Positions 1 to 8,857 of a stretch of DNA of 64,000 nt are shown here, one piece after another; the first letter of the stretch is position 1; each line of letters begins with the position of its first letter. Location: assembly GCF_000698575.1 (NCBI RefSeq), contig NZ_JFHD01000025.1, positions 35,710-99,709 on the forward strand, written 5' to 3'. The position numbers and the translations under genes are program-made. The notes under the pieces were generated by a model. It did no database searches. It saw only the letters and a program-made list of their open reading frames with translations, and was not told the origin of the DNA. This stretch comes from Caballeronia zhejiangensis (GTDB taxonomy: Bacteria; Pseudomonadota; Gammaproteobacteria; Burkholderiales; Burkholderiaceae).

Positions 1-538
1 AGACGCGCTTTATCAGGCGCGCGCCGCGTTCGAGGGCTTGCTCGCGAACTATCCGAACCGCGCGGCGGCGGCGTTTCTGCGCATCGTCGCGTTCCCGTTC
101 GGCTTGCCGCACGCCCCTAGCGTCGATGCGCTCGGCAACGACGTCGCGATGCTGATGCAAGCACCCGGCGACGCGCGCGAGCGCCTCGTCGCAGGCTCGC
201 ACGTTTCGGCGCTCGAAGACGATCCGATCGCGCGCGGCGAAAAGCTGCTCGCGCTCACGCCTGCCGTCGCGGCGCTAGAGGCGCGTCTGCGGGACGCCGT
301 CAAGGCGGGCGCCGCCGCCCCGCTGCCGCAAAGCCCGCCCGACATCGAAGCCTGGTCGCAGACGGCGGCGGCGCGCGGTCTCATCGACGAAAACGAACGC
401 GCGCTGCTCGCCGAATGGGCCGCTCATGCGAAGGAAGCGGTGAAAGTCGATGATTTTTCCGCAGACTTCGGTATCCTCGAAGCATTGCAAAAGCGCAGCG
501 CGGCGCTCGAGCGGCACTTGCCCGAAGCCATTGCCTGA
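1..538 (+). CDS. acyl-CoA dehydrogenase (FadE family), C-terminal part only
   Basis: The gene runs in from the left edge; the frame is open from base 2 and ends at a TGA at 536-538. The visible ~178 residues carry the helical C-terminal extension of FadE-type acyl-CoA dehydrogenases (DUF1974): an ARAAFEGLLANYPNR helix, then AFPFGLPHAPSVD, and an E/A-rich tail ending in LPEAIA. FadE catalyses the first, FAD-dependent step of beta-oxidation. The flavin domain lies outside the window, so substrate range cannot be judged. The 55-nt gap to the next gene and the shared fatty-acid theme suggest it is the upstream member of the operon. Confidence 0.85.
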   Translation, partial: DALYQARAAFEGLLANYPNRAAAAFLRIVAFPFGLPHAPSVDALGNDVAMLMQAPGDARERLVAGSHVSALEDDPIARGEKLLALTPAVAALEARLRDAVKAGAAAPLPQSPPDIEAWSQTAAARGLIDENERALLAEWAAHAKEAVKVDDFSADFGILEALQKRSAALERHLPEAIA

Positions 539-592
539 AGCATTCAGGACCAAAGGCACCGCCCCGCGCGCCCGACGACCGATCGACAATCG

Positions 593-2020
593 ATGAAAGA
601 CCGCTATCTCGACTTCGTCAATTCGCCCTTCGGCACGAGCATTGCACGCTCGCTCGGCCTTCCGCGTCCCGAGGTTTTGCGCCGCCATCGCGCGGATCAG
701 GCCGAATTCGGCGGCATGGCCGCCATCGGCGCGGGGCCGTCGCCCGCGCTCTTCGACGATCTGATGGCCGTGCTGTCGGCGATCGGCATGACGGGCATCG
801 CGCACGAAAGCGCGTCCGGCTGGCTGCCGGTCGCCGCGCGGCACGGCGCGATGAGCGGCCGCTTCGAGCCGCGCTCGCGCGACGCTTCCGCGACCGACCG
901 CGTCGAGGCGCTGATTTTCGATGCGACCGGCATCGGCGAAAGCGCGCAACTCCATTCGCTCTACGCGTTCTTCCACGATGCGCTGCGTTCGCTCGCGAAG
1001 AACGGGCGCATCGTCGTGCTCGGGCGTCCGCCCGCCACGCGCTCGAGCGTCCGCGCCGCGACCGCGCAGCATGCGCTCGAAGGCATGGTCCGCTCGCTCG
1101 GCAAGGAAGCGCGCAACGGCATTACGTCGAATCTGCTGCGCGCAGCCGATGGCGCGGATGTCGAGTCGGCGCTGCGCTTTTTCCTTTCGCCACGCTCGGC
1201 CTATGTCTCGGGCCAAGTCGTGACCATCGATGCGCCCGCCGACGCGCCGCCAAGCTGGGCCAAGCCGCTCGCCGGCAAACGCGCGCTCGTGACGGGCGCG
1301 GCGCGCGGCATCGGCGCGTCGATCGCGGCGGTGCTGGCCGAGCACGGCGCGATCGTCACCGGGCTCGATATCGACGCCGCCCGCGATGCGCTCGATCAGA
1401 CCATGCTCGCGATCGAAGACGCGTCGCCGTCATCGGGCGCGCACGCGGCGCTCGTCGCGGATATCGCCGCGCCCGAAACGCCCGCCGAAATCGCGGCGGC
1501 GCTGGCTGCGTCGGGCGGCATCGATATCGTCGTGCATAACGCGGGCATCACGCGCGACAAGACCATCGCGCGCATGACCGCCGACATGTGGGACAGCGTC
1601 ATCGACATCAATCTGCTCGCGCAGGAACGCATCGACGACGTGCTGCTCGCGCAGAACGTGTTGCGCGCGGGCGGGCGCATCGTCGCGGTGTCGTCGATCA
1701 GCGGCATCGCGGGCAATCGCGGGCAGACCAATTACGCGACGTCGAAAGCCGGCGTGATCGGCCGCGTGCACGCGATGGCGCCGTTGCTGCGCGAGCGCGG
1801 CATCACGATCAACGCGGTCGCGCCGGGCTTCATCGAAACGCATATGACCGCGCGTATGCCCTTCGGCGTGCGCGAGGCCGGCAGACGCCTCAATTCGATG
1901 GGACAAGGCGGCTTGCCCGTCGATGTCGCCGAGACCGTCGCGTGGCTCGCGAGTCCGGGCAGCGCGGGCATCACGGGCAACGTGGTGCGCGTGTGCGGCC
2001 AGAGCCTGATCGGCGCGTGA
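593..2020 (+). CDS. FabG4-like 3-oxoacyl-thioester reductase with degenerate N-terminal half
   Basis: This is a 475-residue short-chain dehydrogenase, about twice the usual FabG length. Residues 225-475 form a complete catalytic domain: TGAARGIG at 234-241 for the dinucleotide, NAG at 316-318, a serine cluster at 367-370, and Y381/K385 of the YxxxK motif. Residues 1-220 resemble a second Rossmann unit that has lost these motifs, the arrangement known from mycobacterial FabG4, a high-molecular-weight, NADH-preferring enzyme. It probably interconverts 3-oxoacyl and 3-hydroxyacyl thioesters. In this operon, with a MaoC hydratase and a thiolase, a beta-oxidation role is as likely as a biosynthetic one. 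The name FabG may therefore mislead. Confidence 0.85.
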   Translation: MKDRYLDFVNSPFGTSIARSLGLPRPEVLRRHRADQAEFGGMAAIGAGPSPALFDDLMAVLSAIGMTGIAHESASGWLPVAARHGAMSGRFEPRSRDASATDRVEALIFDATGIGESAQLHSLYAFFHDALRSLAKNGRIVVLGRPPATRSSVRAATAQHALEGMVRSLGKEARNGITSNLLRAADGADVESALRFFLSPRSAYVSGQVVTIDAPADAPPSWAKPLAGKRALVTGAARGIGASIAAVLAEHGAIVTGLDIDAARDALDQTMLAIEDASPSSGAHAALVADIAAPETPAEIAAALAASGGIDIVVHNAGITRDKTIARMTADMWDSVIDINLLAQERIDDVLLAQNVLRAGGRIVAVSSISGIAGNRGQTNYATSKAGVIGRVHAMAPLLRERGITINAVAPGFIETHMTARMPFGVREAGRRLNSMGQGGLPVDVAETVAWLASPGSAGITGNVVRVCGQSLIGA

Positions 2021-2034
2021 GGAGGCAGAACGCG

Positions 2035-2940
2035 ATGCACGCACCGACCATGCCGCGCGCCCGCACCGTCGTCGTCGAAACGCTGCCGCCGCCCGCGAAG
2101 CTCTACGGCCGCGCGCTGCCCGCGCTTTTCCGGCGCGCGCGTGCGCCGGAGCTGCCCGCGTTGCGGCTCGTGCGCCCGAATGTGAGGATCGACGCCGAAC
2201 AGGTCGGCCGATACGCGCGCGTGTGCGGCTTCATTCCCGAGCACGGCGTGCCGCTCACGTTTCCGCACGTTCTCGCTTTTCCCTTGCATCTGATGATGCT
2301 CACCGATCCGTCGTTTCCATGGTCCGCGCTCGGCGTCGTGCATCTGTCGAACAGCGTGCGGCTGCGGCGTCCGCTCGCGGCCGGTCAGGCGTTGCGCATC
2401 GAAGTGGAATGCGGGCCGCTCGTGCCGCATCACAAGGGCCAGGCGTTCACGCTGCATACGCGCATCTATCGGCGCGGCGAGGCGGTGTGGGACGGCGACA
2501 GCGTGTATCTGAAGCGCGGCGCGCGCAGCGAGCGCGCGGCGCCGTCGATCGAGATCGCCGATGCCGCCGACGTACGCGTGCCGCTGCTCGCGCGCGAAGC
2601 GCGCTGGCAGCTTCCGCCGCAACTCGGACGCGACTACGCGAAGGCGTCGGGCGACTTCAATCCGATCCATCTGCACATGCTGAGCGCGAAAGCGTTCGGT
2701 TTTCCACGCGCCATCGCGCATGGCATGTGGACGCTCGCGCGCACGCTCGCCGCGTTGCATCCGGTCAAGGCGCTGGCTTCCGGTTACGCGCACGGCGATT
2801 TCAAGACGCCGCTATACATTCCCGGCGATGCGACGCTGTGGACCGCCGCGCCCTCGCCCGTCGCGCGCGATTTCGAAGTGCGCGATCTCGCCGGCGACCG
2901 GCCGCATCTGCGTGGCCATTTCGAATGGGAGCTGCCATGA
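2035..2940 (+). CDS. MaoC-family acyl-CoA hydratase/dehydratase
   Basis: The ATG at 2035 has a GGAGG ribosome site ten bases upstream and gives 301 residues. The C-terminal half carries the R-hydratase signature, with D207 and H212 in a DFNPIH motif followed by GFPRAIAHGMW, which supplies the catalytic Asp/His pair and hot-dog fold. The N-terminal ~150 residues look like a second, motif-less hot-dog domain, as in the two-domain MaoC and peroxisomal hydratases. It should hydrate trans-2-enoyl-CoA to (R)-3-hydroxyacyl-CoA, or the reverse, handing substrate to the neighbouring reductase. The gene begins 14 nt after its neighbour and overlaps the thiolase by 4 nt. Confidence 0.88.
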   Translation: MHAPTMPRARTVVVETLPPPAKLYGRALPALFRRARAPELPALRLVRPNVRIDAEQVGRYARVCGFIPEHGVPLTFPHVLAFPLHLMMLTDPSFPWSALGVVHLSNSVRLRRPLAAGQALRIEVECGPLVPHHKGQAFTLHTRIYRRGEAVWDGDSVYLKRGARSERAAPSIEIADAADVRVPLLAREARWQLPPQLGRDYAKASGDFNPIHLHMLSAKAFGFPRAIAHGMWTLARTLAALHPVKALASGYAHGDFKTPLYIPGDATLWTAAPSPVARDFEVRDLAGDRPHLRGHFEWELP

Positions 2941-4232
2941 GCGAAGCGCGTCGTGTCGCGGTAATCGGCAGCAATCGCATTCCGTTCGCGCGCTCGAACA
3001 CGGCGTACGCGAGCGCGTCGAATCAGGACATGCTGAGCTTCACGCTGCAAGGACTCGTCGATCGCTTCGACCTGCACGGCATGCGCCTCGGCGAAGTGGC
3101 GGCGGGCGCGGTCGTCAAGCATTCGCGCGATTTCAATCTGACGCGCGAAGCCGCATTGTCGACGACGCTCGCGAAGGAAACGCCCGCCTACGACGTGCAG
3201 CAAGCCTGCGGCACCGGCCTTGAAACGGCGATTCTGGTCGCGAACAAGATCGCGCTCGGACAGATCGACGTGGGCATCGCGGGCGGCGTCGATACGGCGT
3301 CGGACGCGCCCATCGCGGTGAACGAGCGCATGCGCAGAATCCTGCTCGAAGCGAATCGCTCGCGCTCGGCGGGACAGCGCGTGGGCGCGCTCGCTAAACT
3401 GCGGCCCGGCATGTTCTTCAGGCCGCTCCTGCCGCGCAATGCGGAACCGCGCACGGGCCTTTCGATGGGCGAGCACTGCGAACTGATGGCCAAGCGCTGG
3501 AAGATTTCGCGCGAGGCGCAGGATGCGCTCGCGCAGGAGAGTCATCGCAAGCTCGCGGCGGCGTACGGGCGCGGCTTTTTCAACGATCTGATGACGCCGT
3601 ACAAAGGCCTCGCGCGCGACAGCACGCTGCGGCCCGACGTATCGCTCGATCAGTTGTCGGCGCTCAAGCCCGTCTTCGATCGCGACGCGGGCACGCTCAC
3701 CGCGGGCAACTCGACGCCGCTCACCGACGGCGCATCGGCGGTGCTGCTCGCGTCCGAGCAATGGGCCGCCGAGCGTGGCTTGCCGGTGCAGGCGTTCTTG
3801 ACGTTTTCCGCGACCGCCGCCGTCGATTTCTTCGACAAGCGCGAAGGCCTCCTGATGGCGCCCGTCTACGCGGTCCCGCCGATGCTCGCGCGCGCCGGAA
3901 TCGCATTGCAGGACTTCGATTTCTACGAGATCCACGAAGCATTCGCGGCGCAGGTGCTGTGCACGCTCGCCGCGTGGGAAGACGACGAATACTGCCGCAC
4001 CGCGCTCGGACTCGACGCGCCGCCCGGTTCGATCGACCGCGCGCGTCTGAACGTGAACGGCAGCTCGCTCGCGACGGGGCATCCGTTCGCGGCGACGGGC
4101 GGGCGCATTATCGGTACGCTGGCGAAGATGCTCGCGAACGCGCCCGCGCGCAGCGACGGCAAGCCGTTGCGCGGACTGATCTCGATCTGCGCGGCGGGCG
4201 GACAAGGCGTCGTCGCGATACTGGAGCGGTAG
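2937..4232 (+). CDS. acetyl-CoA C-acyltransferase (FadI-like thiolase)
   Basis: The start ATG at 2937 overlaps the preceding TGA (ATGA), so translation is probably coupled. The 431-residue product has all three thiolase catalytic elements: nucleophilic C91 in QQACGTGLE, H382 in LATGHPFAATGG and C418 in ICAAGGQG. The opening RRVAVIGSNRIPFARSNTAY and the SMGEHCE segment are typical of the FadI branch of trifunctional beta-oxidation thiolases. It should cleave 3-oxoacyl-CoA to acetyl-CoA and a shortened acyl-CoA, completing the cycle encoded by this operon. Confidence 0.92.
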   Translation: MSEARRVAVIGSNRIPFARSNTAYASASNQDMLSFTLQGLVDRFDLHGMRLGEVAAGAVVKHSRDFNLTREAALSTTLAKETPAYDVQQACGTGLETAILVANKIALGQIDVGIAGGVDTASDAPIAVNERMRRILLEANRSRSAGQRVGALAKLRPGMFFRPLLPRNAEPRTGLSMGEHCELMAKRWKISREAQDALAQESHRKLAAAYGRGFFNDLMTPYKGLARDSTLRPDVSLDQLSALKPVFDRDAGTLTAGNSTPLTDGASAVLLASEQWAAERGLPVQAFLTFSATAAVDFFDKREGLLMAPVYAVPPMLARAGIALQDFDFYEIHEAFAAQVLCTLAAWEDDEYCRTALGLDAPPGSIDRARLNVNGSSLATGHPFAATGGRIIGTLAKMLANAPARSDGKPLRGLISICAAGGQGVVAILER

Positions 4233-4276
4233 CCGGAAATATCGGCCAAAAAAATACAAGCCGACGGAGACACCAC

Positions 4277-6019
4277 ATGAGCCCGGGACAGGCAGCGCCG
4301 CGCGGGACTTCCGAGCCGCACGCGACGGACGGCATCTGGTATGCGTCGTATCCGCCGGATGTCGCGCATGAGATCGATCCTTCGCGCTATCGCTCGCTCG
4401 CGCATTTCTTCGACGAATGCGTCGCGCGTTTTGCCGATCATGTCGCGTTCGTGAGCCTCGGCTCGGAACTGAAGTTCGCGACGCTCGGCGAGAAGGCGCA
4501 TGCGTTCGCGGGGTATCTGCAGGGCATCGGCGTGAAGCCCGGCGATCGCGTCGCGCTGATGATGCCGAACACGCTCGTCTATCCGGTGACGCTCTTCGGC
4601 ACGCTGCTCGCGGGCGCGATCGTCGTCAACGTGAATCCGCTCTATACGGTGCGCGAGCTCGGCCTTCAGTTGAAGGACAGCGGCGCGCAGACGATCGTCG
4701 TATTCGAGAACTTCGCCAAGACCGTGCAGGACGCGCGGCCGGGATCGCGCGTAAGGAACATCGTCGTGACCGGGCTCGGCGATCTGCTCGGCGGCGGTCT
4801 CAACGTGAAAGGCCGCGCGATCGATCTGATCCTGCGCTATGTGAAAAAGCAGGTGCCCGCCTACGCGCTGCCCGATGCCGTGCGCCTGCCGCAAGCGCTC
4901 GCGCTCGGCGCGCGGCGCAAGTTCGAACCGGTGCGCGTCGGTCACGGCGATATCGCGTTCATTCAGTACACCGGCGGCACCACAGGCATCGCCAAAGGCG
5001 CGATGCTCATGCATCGCAACGTGATCGCCAATCTGATGCAGGCGCTTGCATGGGCGGGCGCGCGGCTCGTCGAGGGCGAAGAGACCGTCGTCACGCCGTT
5101 GCCGCTGTATCACATCTATTCGCTCACGGTGAATGCGCTCGCGTTTCTTGCGATCGGCGCGCGCAACGTGCTGATCGTCAATCCGCGCGATATCGGCAGC
5201 CTCGTGCGCGCGCTGCGTCACGAGAATTTCACGGCGATCACCGCGCTCAACACGCTTTACAGCGCGCTGATGGACAACGAAGCCTTCCGTCAGCGCGACT
5301 TCTCGTCGCTCAAGCTCGCGATGGCGGGCGGCATGGCGACCCAGCGGGTGATCGCCGAGCGCTTCAGGGCGCTGACGGGCACAACGCTCGTCGAAGGTTA
5401 CGGCCTGACCGAGTGTTCGCCGCTCGTCGCCGCGACGCCGCTCGATACGCACGGCGACAGCGCTTTCGATGGAACCATCGGCGTGCCGGTGCCGTCCACG
5501 CTCGTGCGCCTGCGCCGCGAAGATGGCGCGTGGGCGAACGTCGGCGAACCGGGCGAGCTTTGCGTCCAGGGTCCGCAAGTGATGAAGGGCTACTGGAACC
5601 GTCCGGAAGACACGGCGAAAGCCATCGACGCGAACGGCTGGCTCGCGACCGGGGACATCGGCGTGATGGATGCGCGCGGCATCATCCGGCTCATCGACCG
5701 CAAGAAGGACATGATGATCGTCTCGGGCTTCAACGTGTATCCGAACGAAATCGAGGACGTGCTCGCGGCGCATCCGAAAGTGCGCGCGGTCGCGGCCGTC
5801 GGCGTGCCCGATCCGGTGACGGGCGAGCGCGTGAAGGCATTCGTCGTGCGTCGCGACGACACGCTCACGGTGGAAGAACTGCTGAAGTTCGCGCGTTTAC
5901 ACCTGACCGGCTACAAGGTGCCTGCTTATGTCGAGTTCCGCGACGCGCTGCCGCTCACGCCGATCGGCAAGGTGCTCAGGCGCGAACTGCGCGACGCCGG
6001 ATCCACATCGCAGGGCTAG
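4277..6019 (+). CDS. long-chain fatty-acid--CoA ligase (FadD-like)
   Basis: This is a 580-residue AMP-forming adenylate enzyme. The P-loop YTGGTTGIAKGA lies at 231-242 and the A5 motif YGLTECSP at 375-382. The A8 hinge region RKKDMMIVSGFNVYPNEIE and a C-terminal lysine in the TPIGKVLRR motif are intact. It activates fatty acids to acyl-CoA at the inner face of the membrane and feeds the beta-oxidation genes before it. The ATG at 4277 follows a GACGGAGA ribosome site. Forty-four bases separate it from the thiolase gene, so it is likely co-transcribed. Confidence 0.93.
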   Translation: MSPGQAAPRGTSEPHATDGIWYASYPPDVAHEIDPSRYRSLAHFFDECVARFADHVAFVSLGSELKFATLGEKAHAFAGYLQGIGVKPGDRVALMMPNTLVYPVTLFGTLLAGAIVVNVNPLYTVRELGLQLKDSGAQTIVVFENFAKTVQDARPGSRVRNIVVTGLGDLLGGGLNVKGRAIDLILRYVKKQVPAYALPDAVRLPQALALGARRKFEPVRVGHGDIAFIQYTGGTTGIAKGAMLMHRNVIANLMQALAWAGARLVEGEETVVTPLPLYHIYSLTVNALAFLAIGARNVLIVNPRDIGSLVRALRHENFTAITALNTLYSALMDNEAFRQRDFSSLKLAMAGGMATQRVIAERFRALTGTTLVEGYGLTECSPLVAATPLDTHGDSAFDGTIGVPVPSTLVRLRREDGAWANVGEPGELCVQGPQVMKGYWNRPEDTAKAIDANGWLATGDIGVMDARGIIRLIDRKKDMMIVSGFNVYPNEIEDVLAAHPKVRAVAAVGVPDPVTGERVKAFVVRRDDTLTVEELLKFARLHLTGYKVPAYVEFRDALPLTPIGKVLRRELRDAGSTSQG

Positions 6020-6036
6020 CCCTCACGGAGATACCC

Positions 6037-6906
6037 ATGCCGCGCTCGGCTTCCGGCTTCCGGTTCGCTTGTGCGAGCCTGTTGTGTCTCGCGCTCGCGT
6101 CTTTCGCGGCACGCGCCGATCCATCCGATGACGTTGGGCGCATCGGCGATCTCGGCGTCGAGCAGCAGGTGCAATGGCTGTCGCGATCGGCGGGAAGCGG
6201 CGCGCTCGCCAGTCTCGACGATGCGCAACTCGTCGCCCTCTTCCGCTCGCTCGACGCGCGCACGCTGCCGCGCTATCTGCAAGACGGCTTACGCGATTTC
6301 GATTCGTGCGAGTTCACGATGCGCCGCCGCGAGCGCATCAAAGGCAAATGGCCGAAGCGCGCGGATCACATGCTCGTGCGCGTCACGCGCGAGCCGCTGC
6401 GCATCTATGCGAAATGGCTGCCGGATGGCGGGCACGCGGGGCAGGAAGTCATCTACGACGATTCGAAGCGTCCCGATCAGCTTTACGGTCATCTCGGCGG
6501 CTTTCTGGGCGTCGTGCCGATGTGGGCATCGGTGAACGGCGCGCTCGCCCGCGCGCAGTCGAATCATTCGATCCGCGAGCTCGGCATCGACGCGATCACG
6601 CAACGCTTCATCGACGAAGGGCGCAAGTTCGCCGAAGCGGGCATCACGAAACCAACGAACATCGAAGTGAAGAACGTCGACGGACTGCGCGTGATCGCGC
6701 TCACCTACGAAACGGTCGAAGGCCAACCCACCTTCTATGCGAAAAAGGAAGTGCTCGGACTCGACCTCGAACGGCCGCTTTTCCGCACGCTGGAGTCGTA
6801 CGACAACGACGGCGAGATTTTCGAAAGCGTCGTGTTCGAGCGCATCGAGACGAAACCCTTCGACGACCTGACGTTCGACCCGAAAAATCCCGACTATCGC
6901 TTCTGA
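6037..6906 (+). CDS. exported DUF1571 protein
   Basis: The 289-residue product starts with a clear Sec signal peptide (hydrophobic FACASLLCLALASFAARA, cut near residue 28), so it is periplasmic. The body, with FTMRRRERIKGKWPKRADHMLVRV and later FDDLTFDPKNPDY, matches the DUF1571 family of uncharacterised exported proteins. It starts 17 nt after the acyl-CoA ligase and is probably the last gene of the fatty-acid operon. I know of no established function. Its position hints at a lipid or envelope role, but that is only context. Confidence 0.75.
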   Translation: MPRSASGFRFACASLLCLALASFAARADPSDDVGRIGDLGVEQQVQWLSRSAGSGALASLDDAQLVALFRSLDARTLPRYLQDGLRDFDSCEFTMRRRERIKGKWPKRADHMLVRVTREPLRIYAKWLPDGGHAGQEVIYDDSKRPDQLYGHLGGFLGVVPMWASVNGALARAQSNHSIRELGIDAITQRFIDEGRKFAEAGITKPTNIEVKNVDGLRVIALTYETVEGQPTFYAKKEVLGLDLERPLFRTLESYDNDGEIFESVVFERIETKPFDDLTFDPKNPDYRF

Positions 6907-7100
6907 TTTCCTTCTGATTTGAAGCGCGCGCTGACTTCGTGACATCCCGTGTAACAACTCGTCGCACCGCGCGGCGCGCGTTTTAAGTTTCGCCTAAGAG
7001 TCGGCCGATAACCTGCCCGCACTCCATCGACATCAAGGTCCGCGCGAAGCGTCAAGCCGAAAGCGCCGCACATCGTCATGCAAACCTGAGGACATCGTTC

Positions 7101-7343
7101 ATGAACCTCCGCCGTCCGGCTTCCGCACCCGTGCGAGCCATCAAAAAGCTTCTGAGCCATCACGAAATCGCCACGCTGCTCCTGCTGATGCACGCGCCGA
7201 TCGATGTGATGGCCGCCACGCCCGATGTCGCCTCGCTGCAGGAATACGGCTATGTCGAGATCGTGTCGCCGGACGCCGGCACCCCGAAAGTGCGCCTGAC
7301 CGAAGACGGCAACGCCGTGCTGCGCGGGCTCGGCGTCAAGTAA
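7101..7343 (+). CDS. small conserved-looking protein, possible winged-helix fold
   Basis: This ORF codes for 80 residues from an ATG preceded by GAGGACATCG. The N-terminus is basic. The middle (HHEIATLLLLMHAPIDV) is an amphipathic helix and the end (VRLTEDGNAVLRGLG) resembles the wing and last helix of small winged-helix proteins. There is no signal peptide. It stands alone, 194 nt after the fatty-acid operon and 95 nt before surE. I do not recognise a family. Codon use is like the neighbours, which supports a real gene. Confidence 0.6.
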   Translation: MNLRRPASAPVRAIKKLLSHHEIATLLLLMHAPIDVMAATPDVASLQEYGYVEIVSPDAGTPKVRLTEDGNAVLRGLGVK

Positions 7344-7438
7344 GGCTTCATTTCGATACGGGCCGCGGACGCCCGGGAACGCGAACTCTGTAATAATCGG
7401 TCGATACTTTTTCATCACCGACCAAGGAGTGATTCGCG

Positions 7439-8227
7439 ATGTCCGCCCTCTCACCCATCGTGCAGCGTGTGCTCATCACCAACGACGACGGCATCGACGC
7501 GCCCGGCCTCGCCGTGCTCGAAGCGGTCGCCGCCGAACTCGCGCACGAAGTTTGGGTCATCGCGCCCGAGCACGATCAGAGCGGCACTTCGCATTCCATC
7601 AGCCTGCATTCGCCGCTGCGCATCTCGCGTCAGGGCGAACGGCGCTTCGGCGTACAGGGCACGCCAGGCGACTGCGTCGTGATGGGCGTGCGCCACATCA
7701 TGAAAGACGCGCCGCCCACACTTGTCCTGTCCGGCATCAACCGCGGGGCGAATCTCGGCGTCGAAACGATGTTCTCCGGCACCGTCGGCGCGGCGATGAC
7801 GGGCCTCTTGCTCGGCTTGCCGTCGATCGCGCTCAGTCAGGCTTTCACGGACCGCGAGAACGTGCGCTGGGACACGGCGCGCGCGCTGGCGCCGGGCGTG
7901 ATCCGCCAATTGCTCTCGATTTCCCACGACGCGCCGACGTGCCTGAACGTCAACTTCCCCGATTGCGACGCGTCTGCCGCGGGTCCGCTCACCGTGACGC
8001 GGCAAGGCATCGGGCTCGTGGAAGGCATCGACGTGTTGCCGCTCGTCGATCCGCGCGGCATCGACTATCACTGGCTGCGCTTTCAGCGTGGCCCGCGCCC
8101 GAATTCGCCCGATAGCGAAACGGCGGTGGTGGCGGCAGGCAGCGTGTCGGTCACGCCGCTCCATTTCGATCGCACCGACGAGCGCACGTTCGCCACGCTC
8201 GAAGCGGGTCTTAAACGCGCCGTCTGA
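7439..8227 (+). CDS. surE: 5'/3'-nucleotidase SurE
   Basis: This 262-residue SurE-family phosphatase has the metal-binding NDDG at 15-18, the SGTSHSIS loop, and the SGINRGANLG and GTVGAAMTG motifs that complete the active site. SurE removes phosphate from nucleoside 5'- and 3'-monophosphates and trims short polyphosphate. The N-terminus carries about seven extra residues compared with proteins that begin directly at RILLTNDDG. It is not next to pcm, nlpD or rpoS, the usual surE neighbours, so a second copy elsewhere in the genome is likely (inference). The ribosome site AAGGAG precedes the ATG. Confidence 0.93.
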   Translation: MSALSPIVQRVLITNDDGIDAPGLAVLEAVAAELAHEVWVIAPEHDQSGTSHSISLHSPLRISRQGERRFGVQGTPGDCVVMGVRHIMKDAPPTLVLSGINRGANLGVETMFSGTVGAAMTGLLLGLPSIALSQAFTDRENVRWDTARALAPGVIRQLLSISHDAPTCLNVNFPDCDASAAGPLTVTRQGIGLVEGIDVLPLVDPRGIDYHWLRFQRGPRPNSPDSETAVVAAGSVSVTPLHFDRTDERTFATLEAGLKRAV

Positions 8228-8317
8228 GTTTTCGGTCCGCGCGCGTCTAGAACGATTCTTCTCAGACGGGAACGGTCGCTTTCTCGTATGCTCGGCCGTT
8301 CACGACAAGGAGACGAC

Positions 8318-8779
8318 ATGACCCGTTTCATCGGCTCGCGCGGTGCACGCGTGACGCTCGGCGCGCTGTGCGCCACTTTCGCCGCGAGCGTTTTCGCGCA
8401 GGCGACGCCCGTCGGCACCTGGCAGACCATCGACGATCAGACCGGCAAAGCGAAAGCGATCATCCAGATCGCCGACGACGGCAACGGGCAGTTGTCGGGC
8501 AAGGTCGTGCGTGGCATCGGCGAATTCGATCATCCGGAACGGCGCTGCACGGCCTGCACGGACGAACGCAAGGATCAGTTGATCAAGGGCATGACGATCA
8601 TCACCGGCATGCGTCAGGACGGCGACGAGTGGGAAGGCGGCCAGATTCTCGACCCGGACAGCGGCAAGCTCTACAAGTGCAAGATGAAACTCGAAGACGG
8701 TGGCAAGAAGCTCGTCGTGCGCGGGTATATCGGCGTTTCGCTGCTGGGGCGCTCGCAAACCTGGGTGCGCCAGCAATAG
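8318..8779 (+). CDS. exported DUF2147 protein
   Basis: I chose the ATG at 8318 because AAGGAG lies seven bases upstream and it gives a clean signal peptide (TLGALCATFAASVFAQA). An upstream in-frame ATG at 8288 would bury the signal. The mature ~125 residues begin PVGTWQTIDDQTGKAKAIIQI, the lipocalin-like opening of DUF2147, and contain a CTACTDE cysteine pair. The fold suggests a periplasmic binding protein, but no ligand is established. A strong terminator follows at 8793-8830. Confidence 0.85.
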   Translation: MTRFIGSRGARVTLGALCATFAASVFAQATPVGTWQTIDDQTGKAKAIIQIADDGNGQLSGKVVRGIGEFDHPERRCTACTDERKDQLIKGMTIITGMRQDGDEWEGGQILDPDSGKLYKCKMKLEDGGKKLVVRGYIGVSLLGRSQTWVRQQ

Positions 8780-8792
8780 CTTTATACAAAGA

Positions 8793-8830
8793 CAAAGCCG
8801 GTCGAAGACGTCGATCTTCGACCGGCTTTG
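8793..8830. terminator. bidirectional terminator
   Basis: A 15-bp perfect stem (CAAAGCCGGTCGAAG at 8793-8807, its complement at 8816-8830) closes an 8-nt loop. It sits between the convergent DUF2147 and DUF4096 genes and can serve both. Confidence 0.8.
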
Positions 8831-8857
8831 CTCATCTCGCGAGCACGCTTCGAGCAA

